Part shown: positions 9,226-16,943 of the stretch, in pieces | Position numbering within the stretch: position 1 is the first letter of the stretch | How the letters are laid out: every line of letters begins with the position of its first letter | From: Lachnospiraceae bacterium | GTDB taxonomy: Bacteria > Bacillota > Clostridia > Lachnospirales > Lachnospiraceae | Assembly (NCBI GenBank): GCA_017553505.1 | Contig: JAFZLD010000003.1 | Span: 124,001-188,000 of the forward strand | Length of the DNA stretch: 64,000 bases | Direction: 5' to 3' | The notes under the pieces: generated by a model | Database searches by the model: none | The model's input: only the letters and a program-made list of their open reading frames with translations | What the model was told of the DNA's origin: nothing | Program-made: the position numbers and the translations under genes

Positions 9226-10053
9226 ATGAGACTTATACTTGATTCGGGATCTAACATCAGAAAGCTTAACGGAGTTGAAGATTATGCTGTAGTTCCGCTT
9301 TCCATTCGCACTGAAGATAAAGAGTTCGTGGATGACGAGAAGCTCAATATTATGGGAATGGTTGAGGAACTTGAGAAGACCAAGAGCCGTTCCGGTTCCG
9401 CATGCCCCGGCATTGCAGAGTTTGAAAAGGCACTTGACGGATGTAAGGATGCAATCATTGTAACGCTTGCCTCCAAGCTTTCCGGTTGCTATAATGCGGC
9501 GGTTGCGGCAGCAGAGATGTACATGGAGGAGCATGAAGGCTCTACGGTATATGTACTTGATTCCAACGCTATCGGACCTTCCGAGAAGCTTATCGCCGAG
9601 AAGTTCTTTGAATGTAAGGACAAGGGCATGGACATCGACGCTACATACGATACCATTAAGGAATACAGCAAGAAGCTTAAAATCGGCTTCTGCCTCAAGT
9701 CCCTTAAGAATCTTGCCAATAACGGTAGAATCTCTCCCGTAATTGCCAAGTTTGCCAATGTTGTGGGCATCAGAATCGTGGGAATCTTCTCCGAGTGGGG
9801 CGAGCTCCAGCCTACCAATAAGGCACGTGGCGATCGTAACTCCATCGACGCCATCATCAACAATATGAAGGAAGCAGGTTACAAAGGCGGCAAGGTTATT
9901 ATCGATCACTGCGACGGTCTTGCCATGGCACTTGCGGTTAAAGAAAAGATACAGACCTTCTTTAAGAATGCCGATATCAGAATCGGTGAGACCACAGGTC
10001 TTTGCAGTTTCTACGCCGAACGTGGCGGAATCGTAATTACTTGCGAGGTCTAA
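9226..10053 (+). CDS. DegV family fatty-acid-binding protein
   Basis: A 275-residue cytosolic protein of the DegV (FakB-like) family. Members bind a fatty acid and, where FakA is present, present it for phosphorylation. Visible are the N-terminal strand LILDSGSNI, the SACPGIAEFEKAL helix, the lipid-head-group region VTLASKLSGCYNAA, and the C-terminal GLCSFYAERGGIVITCEV. No FakA gene is in view, so the role in fatty-acid uptake is not shown. GGAG lies upstream of the ATG. The gene stands alone between its own promoter and a strong terminator. Confidence 0.88.
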   Translation: MRLILDSGSNIRKLNGVEDYAVVPLSIRTEDKEFVDDEKLNIMGMVEELEKTKSRSGSACPGIAEFEKALDGCKDAIIVTLASKLSGCYNAAVAAAEMYMEEHEGSTVYVLDSNAIGPSEKLIAEKFFECKDKGMDIDATYDTIKEYSKKLKIGFCLKSLKNLANNGRISPVIAKFANVVGIRIVGIFSEWGELQPTNKARGDRNSIDAIINNMKEAGYKGGKVIIDHCDGLAMALAVKEKIQTFFKNADIRIGETTGLCSFYAERGGIVITCEV

Positions 10054-10075
10054 ATTACATAGTTTCCATTTCTTC

Positions 10076-10107
10076 GGCCCGGCGCACATTGCGTTGGGTC
10101 TTTTTTT
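10076..10107 (+). terminator. Intrinsic terminator after degV
   Basis: An 11-bp stem (10076-10086 with 10090-10100, three G-U pairs) with a 3-nt loop is followed by seven T residues. Confidence 0.85.
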
Positions 10108-10425
10108 ATTGCATAAATTGTCGAAAAAATTTCGCAAAATGTTGCACTGATTGCAAAAGTTGCGGCAGACTTTGCGAAAGATGCACACATTGCCTAAACT
10201 GTTGAAGTCACAAAATCTAGTGTGTAAAATCAATTGTGCAAGTAGGACACTTTTTGTGCATTTTTTTATCAAAAAGAATACGATATGACAAAAGTGTTAC
10301 TGCATGGGGTGACAGATTTTGCGAATTGTGCCATCGGAATTTTGAAATCATGAGCAAAATTCGAGCAGAATCGCACACAATTGCGACAACTATACCACGG
10401 GGGCCGGTACAGGAAAGGAAAAAGT
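10108..10425. other. Intergenic region rich in phased TTGC and TTTGCGAA motifs
   Basis: No credible gene. It holds TTTCGCAAA (10130-10138) and TTTGCGAAA (10171-10179) as a perfect 9-bp inverted repeat. TTGC or ATGC occurs at 10142, 10151, 10160 and again at 10172, 10181, 10190, that is, two runs of three at 9-bp spacing. AATTGTG (10324-10330) and CACAATT (10376-10382) form another inverted pair. The promoter of the downstream sugar transport operon must be here, but no convincing -35/-10 pair was found. GGAAAGGA at 10412-10419 is the ribosome site of the next gene. Confidence 0.5.
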
Positions 10426-11388
10426 ATGGGAAAGAAAGACAAAATAGCCATTCCTAAGCAAAAGACCAGATGGAATGTGTACTTTAAGAGGTACTGGCAG
10501 CTGTATGTAATGCTTGCGTTGCCGCTTATTTATCTCCTGGTCTTTAAGTATCTCCCCATGAGATACATCATCCTTGCATTCAAGGAATACAAGCTTAACA
10601 CCAAGCTCTGGGATATGCCTTGGGCCAATGTTAAGGGTCAGACAGACTATTTCAAGTATTTTAAGACAGCTTTCGGCAATGTAGACTTCAGACGTGCATT
10701 GTGGAATACATTAAAGCTTAACTTGCTTGATTTGATCGCAGGTTTCCCTGCACCTATTATTTTCGCACTTATTCTTAACGAACTTTGCTTTAAGAGATTT
10801 AAAAAGGTTGTGCAGACTATTGCTTACATGCCTCACTTCCTTTCTTGGGTTATTATAGCGAGCCTCGTTACACAGCTTTTTGCTCCTACAGAGGGACTTA
10901 TCAACATGTTCATTGCCAAGCTCGGCGGAACACCTATTCCGTTCCTCGATGTTCCGAGAAACTGGGTAGCTACTTACATCGGAACCGGTGTATGGCAGAA
11001 TTTCGGTTGGGGCTCCATCATCTACCTTGCTTCGATTGCAAGTATCAACACTGAACTTTACGAAGCAGCTTCGGTTGACGGCGCAGGCAGATTCAAGAAG
11101 ATGTGGCACATCACTCTTCCCGGTATCAGACCTACGATTGTCGTACTTCTCATTATGAACTTAGGTCACATCATGGGTGGCGGATTCGAAAGACCTTATG
11201 CCATGAAGAACAACCTCGTAATGGAAGCGGCTGAAGTCATTGCAACATTCACATACAAAGTCGGTATTCAGCAGTTAAAGATTTCACTTACCACAGCGGT
11301 TGGTTTGTTCCAGTCTGTTGTCGGTCTGTTCTTCTTACTTACTGCCAACTGGATATCCCGCAGGCTCGGCGAGCGCGGTATTTGGTAG
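10426..11388 (+). CDS. Sugar ABC importer permease, LplB type
   Basis: A 320-residue inner-membrane permease with about six transmembrane helices. It carries the coupling EAA-like loop YEAASVDGAGRFKKMWHITLPGIRPT, shown here in part by EAASVDGAG. It belongs to the Gram-positive LplB class that pairs with YtcP and a large LplA-type binding lipoprotein. The start at 10426 is chosen for its GGAAAGGA ribosome site; an in-frame TTG at 10381 lacks one. The second permease and binding protein follow. As is usual for this class, no ATPase is in the operon; the MsmX-type ATPase at 42607 or the one at 61549 could serve it. Xylo-oligosaccharides or aldouronates are plausible substrates, given the GH115/GH3 operon 3 kb away. 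Confidence 0.9.
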   Translation: MGKKDKIAIPKQKTRWNVYFKRYWQLYVMLALPLIYLLVFKYLPMRYIILAFKEYKLNTKLWDMPWANVKGQTDYFKYFKTAFGNVDFRRALWNTLKLNLLDLIAGFPAPIIFALILNELCFKRFKKVVQTIAYMPHFLSWVIIASLVTQLFAPTEGLINMFIAKLGGTPIPFLDVPRNWVATYIGTGVWQNFGWGSIIYLASIASINTELYEAASVDGAGRFKKMWHITLPGIRPTIVVLLIMNLGHIMGGGFERPYAMKNNLVMEAAEVIATFTYKVGIQQLKISLTTAVGLFQSVVGLFFLLTANWISRRLGERGIW

Positions 11389-11403
11389 GAAGGAGGAAGA
11401 CAC

Positions 11404-12279
11404 ATGAAAGTTAAATCAAGAAAAGCCGTTTTCGGCGACTGGGTGTTCGTAATCCTTTGCGTATTAATCAGCGCAATTTGTATTATTCCTATGCTTAACC
11501 TTGCGGCTAAGTCATTATCAAGCACCGAATACCTTATCAGACACGAAGTTTATTTGTGGCCCAAGGGCTGGGACTTCGAAGCGTACAAGACAGTACTCAG
11601 CGATATTAAGTACCAGAGAGCATTTATCTGGACCGCAATTCTTACTCTTATCTGCACAGTGCTTTCACTTACCATGACGGCACTTTGCGCATATCCCCTC
11701 ATTATGCCGGGACTTAAGGGTAAGGGATTTATCAATATTTTTATTACGATTACCATGTTCTTTAATGCAGGTACGATTCCCAACTACTTGCTCATGAAGG
11801 ATTTAAATCTTCTTGAGAACCCGTTGGTACTTATCGTTCCCGCCTGCTTAAGCGTTTACAACATGATTATCATGAGGAGCTTCTTTTACGGAATTCCCGA
11901 TTCTCTTCGCGAGTCCGCAGAGATTGACGGAGCAAGCTTCTTCAAGATTTTCATAAAGATTTACTTACCGCTTTCGAAGCCTGTATTCGCTTCACTTGCA
12001 CTTTTCTATGCGGTAGGCCGTTGGAACGGTTACGGCGATGCTCTTATGTACATTAAGACCGCTAAGCAGTGGTATCCTTTGCAGCTTCTTCTTTACAACA
12101 TTCTTAACAATGTTAACTCTGTTGAAGTTGCAGCTCAGGAAGGCTTTATGATGCCGGGACTTAAAGAATCGCTTAAATCCGCGATTGTTATGTTCTCGAC
12201 CGTGCCGATTCTTCTTATTTACCCTTGGTTACAGAGGTACTTCATTGCCGGTGTTACCATGGGCGCAGTTAAGGAATAA
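11404..12279 (+). CDS. Sugar ABC importer permease, YtcP type
   Basis: A 291-residue permease with six predicted membrane helices and the cytoplasmic coupling motif RESAEIDGASFFKIFIKIYLP (core EIDGASFFK). The C-terminal end GVTMGAVKE is typical of the YtcP class (GxxxGAVKG). It starts 15 nt after the LplB-type gene with AGGAGGAAG in the gap. The two should form the membrane channel of one importer. Confidence 0.92.
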   Translation: MKVKSRKAVFGDWVFVILCVLISAICIIPMLNLAAKSLSSTEYLIRHEVYLWPKGWDFEAYKTVLSDIKYQRAFIWTAILTLICTVLSLTMTALCAYPLIMPGLKGKGFINIFITITMFFNAGTIPNYLLMKDLNLLENPLVLIVPACLSVYNMIIMRSFFYGIPDSLRESAEIDGASFFKIFIKIYLPLSKPVFASLALFYAVGRWNGYGDALMYIKTAKQWYPLQLLLYNILNNVNSVEVAAQEGFMMPGLKESLKSAIVMFSTVPILLIYPWLQRYFIAGVTMGAVKE

Positions 12280-12302
12280 ACGTCGATCATAAGTGAGACG
12301 TT
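12279..12302 (+). other. Short hairpin between permease and binding-protein genes
   Basis: AACGTC (12279-12284) and GACGTT (12297-12302) form a 6-bp stem at the permease stop codon, with no T-tract. Such a hairpin could trim or stabilise the mRNA so that the binding protein is made in excess. That role is inference. Confidence 0.35.
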
Positions 12303-12332
12303 CATTCATAGATAAAACCAGGGAGGTTTAAT

Positions 12333-14048
12333 ATGAAAAAGAAGCTTTTATCAGTTCTTCTTGCATCTGCTATGATTCTTTCTTTGGCAGCATGCGGAGA
12401 CAAGACAACATCTACTTCTTCTACAGAGACCGGCGTTTCCAATACCGAGAGCAGCGTATCTGAGGAAGTTAAGTCAGATGAGCCTGATGCTCGCGGACTT
12501 CTTAACGGTAAGTTCGTAGACACCAGAGAAATTTCGGTTGAATTATACGACCGTAACGTTGACGGCGGTACAGAAGCCGGCGACAACGCTTGGACCAAGT
12601 GGATCCAGGAACAGATGCTTGAGCGTTACAACGTAAAGGTTAGTTTCGTAACCGTAGCTCGTTGGACCGAAGGCGATGACATCAACAACTTACTTGCAGC
12701 AGGTACCGCACCTGACATCTGCTACACCTACAGCTATCCTACAATTCAGACATACGCTAACATGGGCGGTGTTCTTGACCTCGCTCCCCTTCTTGAGGAG
12801 AACAAGGACCTTGTTCCCAGCATGTTTGAGTGGCTTGGCGAATCTCTTATCTACCAGGATCTCGATCCTAACGCAGGTACCCTTTGGGCTATCGAAGGTA
12901 AGAGAAACGAAACTTGCCGTATCAACACATTTGTACGTAAAGACTGGTTAGACAAGCTCGGCCTCAAAGAGCCCACCAACAGAGCAGAGTTCGAAGCTAT
13001 GCTTGTAGCTTTCAAGGACAATGCTGAGACTCTTCTTGGCGCTGACGCAGCTAAGATGGTTCCTTTCTCAACCTCTTACGATATCGGTTGGAGAGCAGCT
13101 AACCTTATCGAATCCTTCATGGATCCCGCAATCACCGATAAGGAACTCTATGTTAACGGTTACGATGACAGAAAGTTCACCGAGAACGGCACCAAGGAAG
13201 CAGTTCGTGTTCTTAACAAGTGGTACAATGACGGTCTTATCTGGCACGATTTTGCAGTATACGGCGAAGGCGATACTACAGAAGATGATATGATTAAAGC
13301 AGGTTTCGTAGGCGCATTCATGCACAACTACGACTATCCTTTCAGAGGCGGCAAGGATTCCATCAACGCTACTCTTGCAGGCCTTTACGGCGAAGATGCT
13401 AAGTTCGTAGCAGTTAACTGCTTCGAAGACAAGAATGGTAAGTACACCAAGTATCGTTACTCAGAGAGCGGAGACCGTAAGGTATTCTTCCCTGCAACCA
13501 ACGATGAGCCCATCGCATCTCTTTGCTACTTAGAGTTCATGTCCGATCCTGCAGTTGTAGAATTCTTACAGACAGGTGAAGAAGGCGTTATCCACACAAT
13601 CGATGCAGCTACAGGCGCAGTTGTTATCCAGCAGCCCGATGATGCTCATCACGATTGGTACCAGAACTCCGGTAAGAACATCGATATGACCATTAACTGT
13701 AACGGTTTAAGACTTTCTACCGAAGCACTTACCAACCTTTCACTTGCTTACTCTTACTCAGACGTTGATCCCGCTGACGTTCAGGCAGCTATCGAGGCAG
13801 CTAAGCTTGACTCCGTAGTTCCCAAGACTCCTTCAGTAGGCGACATCGCAGCTGAAACCGAAGCTACAGACCTTAAGGGTAAGAGAGATCAGACCTTTGA
13901 TAAGGCTGTTACAGCAGCAGTTGCTGACTTCGACTCTGTATGGGACAACGGTATGACCGAGTACCTTGCAGCAGGCGGTAAGGCAATCGCAGACGAAAGA
14001 CTCAGCGCTTGGGAAGCTACTTATGGTAGCGAGACCATGCTTCCTTAA
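12333..14048 (+). CDS. Sugar-binding lipoprotein, LplA type
   Basis: 571-residue extracellular solute-binding lipoprotein of the cluster that works with LplB/YtcP permeases. A lipoprotein signal ends in LSLAAC with the lipidated cysteine at residue 21. A Ser/Thr/Glu-rich linker of about 40 residues follows, then a type-1 binding fold with NNLLAAGTAPDICY. GGGAGG lies 8 nt upstream of the ATG. The length (about 550 after processing) is normal for LplA-like proteins and suits oligosaccharides. The gene ends the operon at a strong terminator. The substrate is unproven; methylglucuronoxylan oligomers are the best contextual guess. Confidence 0.92.
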   Translation: MKKKLLSVLLASAMILSLAACGDKTTSTSSTETGVSNTESSVSEEVKSDEPDARGLLNGKFVDTREISVELYDRNVDGGTEAGDNAWTKWIQEQMLERYNVKVSFVTVARWTEGDDINNLLAAGTAPDICYTYSYPTIQTYANMGGVLDLAPLLEENKDLVPSMFEWLGESLIYQDLDPNAGTLWAIEGKRNETCRINTFVRKDWLDKLGLKEPTNRAEFEAMLVAFKDNAETLLGADAAKMVPFSTSYDIGWRAANLIESFMDPAITDKELYVNGYDDRKFTENGTKEAVRVLNKWYNDGLIWHDFAVYGEGDTTEDDMIKAGFVGAFMHNYDYPFRGGKDSINATLAGLYGEDAKFVAVNCFEDKNGKYTKYRYSESGDRKVFFPATNDEPIASLCYLEFMSDPAVVEFLQTGEEGVIHTIDAATGAVVIQQPDDAHHDWYQNSGKNIDMTINCNGLRLSTEALTNLSLAYSYSDVDPADVQAAIEAAKLDSVVPKTPSVGDIAAETEATDLKGKRDQTFDKAVTAAVADFDSVWDNGMTEYLAAGGKAIADERLSAWEATYGSETMLP

Positions 14049-14077
14049 TCTTTCGTAAGAAGCTATATGAATTTAAG

Positions 14078-14107
14078 CTCCCGGGAGGATGACTCCCGGG
14101 AGTTTTT
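14078..14107 (+). terminator. Intrinsic terminator after binding-protein gene
   Basis: CTCCCGGGAG at 14078-14087 and again at 14093-14102 form a 10-bp GC-rich stem around a GATGA loop, followed by TTTTT. Confidence 0.9.
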
Positions 14108-14187
14108 GCGTTGCAACACCGACTGCGTTAGCGAAAAGAGAAGAGAGTTGGCACGAAAGACAGGCTTTTTGTCTCATAAGAAGGAAT

Positions 14188-14488
14188 TTATCGCTATATG
14201 GAAGCTTGTTTAATTCTGCGATAAGATTTGCCTCCGAAGTCGCATATATTTGCGATGAATATCGCAATATCGGATTCATTCAATTTTGCGATATAAAACC
14301 GGCCAAAAGTTATCGCAAATTGACTTGGATGTTTATATTGCGATAAAGGCAGTGATTTTAGAAGGAAAGAGGACCTAAAGTTATCGCAAAATAAAACGCG
14401 TTTCAATATTGCGATAAAGGCAGTGGTTTTGGAAGGAAGGTGGGCTAAATATTATTGCAATTAAGAGATAGAAAGGAAATTGCAATAA
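14188..14488. repeat. Periodic inverted-repeat array B (five 36-37-bp units, 71-bp period)
   Basis: Five units, each a pair of inverted arms with about 18-23 nt between: 14188-14224, 14259-14294, 14310-14346, 14381-14417 and 14452-14488. Unit starts are 71, 51, 71 and 71 bp apart. Arms are TTATCGC/GCGATAA, ATATCGCAA/TTGCGATAT, TTATCGCAA/TTGCGATAA (twice) and TTATTGCAA/TTGCAATAA, so changes in one arm are matched in the other. The 34-bp segments after units 3 and 4 are also similar to each other (both begin AGGCAGTG). No gene is seen in 14108-14557. Function unknown. The inner sequences are not conserved, so this is not a CRISPR array. Confidence 0.85.
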
Positions 14489-14572
14489 GACACAAGAAAT
14501 CTGTATAGAATGTGAGGTGGCTGACATGTAAGATATAGGTGTAATGGTTGCTATAATGTGGAGGATTGCAAA

Positions 14573-15409
14573 ATGGGTTACGTTGTTACTGAGGATGGGC
14601 TCAGGTTGTATTATGAGGAGTATGGAACAGGCGACAGAGTTATAATCTCGGCGCAGGTGGGGTTCTATCCTAAGAGTTCGCAACAGACGATGGCTGAGAA
14701 AGGATATCATGTTTATTGCCTGACGCTTAGAGGGTTCGCACCGTCGGATTATGTGACGGAAGATTATGGCGATGCCTGGTACGATAAGTTTGCGGATGAT
14801 GTGGTATGCCTGGCAGATAAGCTGGGCGTAGATGAATTTGTTTATATGGGTGCTTCACACGGTGCCGGATTGGGATGGCACTTGAATCTTAGACACCCTG
14901 AGAGAGTTAAGGCGTTTCTGGCGATGGTCCCCGGACCGCATAGCCTGGCTGAGGGTGTGATGTCTTACAGACAGATGATGATGCAGGGCATAATTGATGC
15001 TCCGCCTCCGTTCAATCCGCCGATTGATGGGGATGAAGAACGAATGAAGAGACGTAAAGTGCGGGAGGAGTGGATTAAGGCGCAGCCTGAGGCCGACCCG
15101 CGTGAGAAGGCTGTGGATTATGGCAGACCGCTTATGAGACTCGGCAGTGAAGAGAAGCTTTGTGAAGCACTTGAGACTATAAAGACGCCTACACTGATTA
15201 TCGGTGGTGTAGACGACCCCATCAGCACACCTGAGCTTATGATTAGGACGGCTAAGTGCTTGCCACATTGTAAGTTGGTGATTTATTCAAATTGCGGTCA
15301 TGATATTGATACGGATTTGATAGAAGAGGTTACGGAAGAAGCTGACAGATTTTTGAAACAGGTTGAGAAAGACGGAAGAGTGTATGCTTCCGTGGTGAAT
15401 AAAGAGTAA
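14573..15409 (+). CDS. Alpha/beta-fold hydrolase
   Basis: 278-residue cytosolic hydrolase. It shows the fold start VVTEDGLRLYYEEYGTGDRV, the nucleophile elbow GASHGAG (serine in a G-x-S-x-G context), the strand TPTLIIGGVDDPIS carrying the likely acidic residue, and the C-terminal histidine in SNCGHDIDTD. These complete a Ser-Asp-His triad. GGAGG at 14560-14564 selects the ATG at 14573 over an upstream GTG. The substrate is unknown. It lies directly downstream of repeat array B and converges on rsmF. Confidence 0.85.
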   Translation: MGYVVTEDGLRLYYEEYGTGDRVIISAQVGFYPKSSQQTMAEKGYHVYCLTLRGFAPSDYVTEDYGDAWYDKFADDVVCLADKLGVDEFVYMGASHGAGLGWHLNLRHPERVKAFLAMVPGPHSLAEGVMSYRQMMMQGIIDAPPPFNPPIDGDEERMKRRKVREEWIKAQPEADPREKAVDYGRPLMRLGSEEKLCEALETIKTPTLIIGGVDDPISTPELMIRTAKCLPHCKLVIYSNCGHDIDTDLIEEVTEEADRFLKQVEKDGRVYASVVNKE

Positions 15410-15439
15410 AAAAGTGGCGCGTGCATTACTGCATGCGCC
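15408..15439 (-). terminator. Terminator for rsmF
   Basis: GGCGCGTGCA (15416-15425) and TGCATGCGCC (15430-15439) form a 10-bp stem with one G-U pair, overlapping the rsmF stop. On the minus strand it is followed by a T6 run (A run at 15408-15413). It may also slow the convergent plus-strand transcript. Confidence 0.75.
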
Positions 15440-16760
15440 GTAATCCTTTCGGATAGTGATTCTTAATCACGCCGCCGGAGGCCTTGCCGAAGGCGAGGGA
15501 GAAGCCGCGGACGGTGAGAAGCACCCAGCCCTTGAGCGACGGGTCGCAGGGGATGGTGTTGCCTTCGATGTAACGGTCGGCTTCGGCGTCGCTGAGAGCG
15601 ACGGAAGCTGCGACGTCAGTCGCACCAAGCGCGAGGGCAAGCGAGTGGGATGGCTCGAGACGGTTCTTCTTAACCGTCGCCACCCAGAGCCCGGGGCGCT
15701 CGACCTTGAGGCCGCGAAGTGTATCGATGCCTCGAGGCAGAAGATACAGGTTGTCGCCGAAGGCCTCAATATGGCGCCTGCGCGTAAGCGTCTCGACGCA
15801 CGCAGCGCTCACGCCCAGCTCGCCTGCGAGGAAATCTCGGATTTCCTTCACGCGACCGACCTCGCTCTTCGACAGAGCGACCTCGCGGTCGCCGGAAGGC
15901 GCCGGCTCGCCCTTCATATGAAATCTTGCCACAAAGTGTCCCTCCCCCTTTATCTTATGGGGCCAGAAACGCTCGGTCTTCTCAAGTTCGAACTCGGGAT
16001 GCGACTTAAGGAACGCATCAACGGTTCCTTCATTTTCAACTTTATTGAACGTACAAGTGGAGTACACCAGCACTCCGCCTGCTTTAAGCATCTTGGCGGC
16101 TTCCTCGAGTATCATGAGCTGCCTTTCGTGGCACATCTGTACGTTTTCGGGGCTCCATTCGCCAAGAGCATTTTCTTCTTTCTTAAACATGCCTTCGCCG
16201 GAGCAGGGAGCATCGACCAATACCTTGTCAAAAAAAGACGGAAATCTTGCCGAGAGTCCCTCGGGAGTCTCGTTAAGCACCAGCGCATTGCGCACGCCCA
16301 TTCTCTCAATATTGGATGAAAGAATCCGCGCACGGTCACGCACATATTCATTGGACACAAGTAGCCCTTCGCCCATAAGTCTTCCCGCAATCTGCGTAGA
16401 CTTGCCGCCGGGCGCCGCGCACATATCAAGCACATAATCACCGGGCTGAGGATCCAAAGCCGCAACAGCAGACATAGCACTCGGCTCCTGAATATAGAAA
16501 GCTCCCGCCTCATGCAACGCAGACTTGCCGGGACGCTCCTCCAGGTTATAATAGAACCCCTCGGAAGCCCACTCAACAGGCTCAAGCTTAAACGGCACAG
16601 CTTCAAGAAACGCCTCACGCGTCGCTTTCAAAGGGTTATAACGCAACCCCGCATAGCGCTCGCTTTCATAAGACGCCTCAAACGCATCGTATTCATCTTT
16701 CAAAATCTCCCGCATGCTCTTTACAAAAGCTTCGGGCAAAACAATTTTTTCTTTTTCCAT
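15426..16760 (-). CDS. rsmF: 16S rRNA m5C methyltransferase, RsmF/NOL1/NOP2/Sun family
   Basis: 444-residue SAM-dependent rRNA cytosine-5 methyltransferase. Motifs in order: SAM-binding MCAAPGGKSTQIA, the VDAPCSGEGMFKKE motif with its cysteine, and the catalytic-cysteine motif YSTCTFNKVENE. A C-terminal RNA-binding region follows, resembling the RsmF-specific domain (end VLLTVRGFSLAFGKASGG). RsmF versus another Sun-family member is judged from this C-terminal region. It stands alone on the minus strand, divergent from the GH115 operon. Confidence 0.88.
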   Translation of the reverse strand: MEKEKIVLPEAFVKSMREILKDEYDAFEASYESERYAGLRYNPLKATREAFLEAVPFKLEPVEWASEGFYYNLEERPGKSALHEAGAFYIQEPSAMSAVAALDPQPGDYVLDMCAAPGGKSTQIAGRLMGEGLLVSNEYVRDRARILSSNIERMGVRNALVLNETPEGLSARFPSFFDKVLVDAPCSGEGMFKKEENALGEWSPENVQMCHERQLMILEEAAKMLKAGGVLVYSTCTFNKVENEGTVDAFLKSHPEFELEKTERFWPHKIKGEGHFVARFHMKGEPAPSGDREVALSKSEVGRVKEIRDFLAGELGVSAACVETLTRRRHIEAFGDNLYLLPRGIDTLRGLKVERPGLWVATVKKNRLEPSHSLALALGATDVAASVALSDAEADRYIEGNTIPCDPSLKGWVLLTVRGFSLAFGKASGGVIKNHYPKGLRRMQ

Positions 16761-16830
16761 GCCTATATAATAGGCGATTTGGATTAAAAACTCAATCCGC
16801 GAATAAGAGCAAGATTTACTATTTTTTCGA

Positions 16831-16846
16831 CACTTCTTGATAAGTG
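16831..16846. promoter_or_regulatory. Operator-like inverted repeat upstream of GH115 operon
   Basis: CACTT (16831-16835) and AAGTG (16842-16846) flank a 6-nt spacer in the divergent rsmF/GH115 intergenic region. A TATAAT lies downstream at 16865-16870. The repeat could be a sugar-responsive repressor site; it is short, so chance is possible. Confidence 0.35.
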
Positions 16847-16943
16847 ATTTTTAATTGTGTTTGATATAATTATACTGTAGGACTTTGGGCATACGGGCCC
16901 TGCAATTATTCACGATTTCATTTAATTCAAAAAGGACATTATC

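Noticed and set aside
10002-10205. Cys-rich small protein ending KCCTDCKSCGRLCERCTHC
   Set aside because: The frame starts inside degV, crosses the degV terminator and has no start codon after it. The Cys phase is reported instead as a 9-bp DNA periodicity.
9220-10272. Long minus-strand reading frame (350 codons) across degV
   Set aside because: Antisense to a well-supported DegV gene; low-complexity Cys/Asn-rich protein with no family resemblance and no ribosome site.
14188-14488. CRISPR array
   Set aside because: Repeats keep only inverted arms, while some spacers are more conserved than the unit interior, the opposite of a CRISPR pattern.
14552-14557. TATAAT as the promoter of the alpha/beta hydrolase
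   Set aside because: Transcription would start at or inside the ribosome site at 14560-14564, and there is no matching -35 box.
15456-16319. Plus-strand reading frame of 287 codons inside rsmF
   Set aside because: Shadow of the GC-rich rsmF gene, whose motifs are intact on the minus strand.
16861-16900. Complete sigma-A promoter for GH115
   Set aside because: TATAAT at 16865 is good, but the nearest TTGATA (16837) is 22 bp away, too far for a normal promoter.
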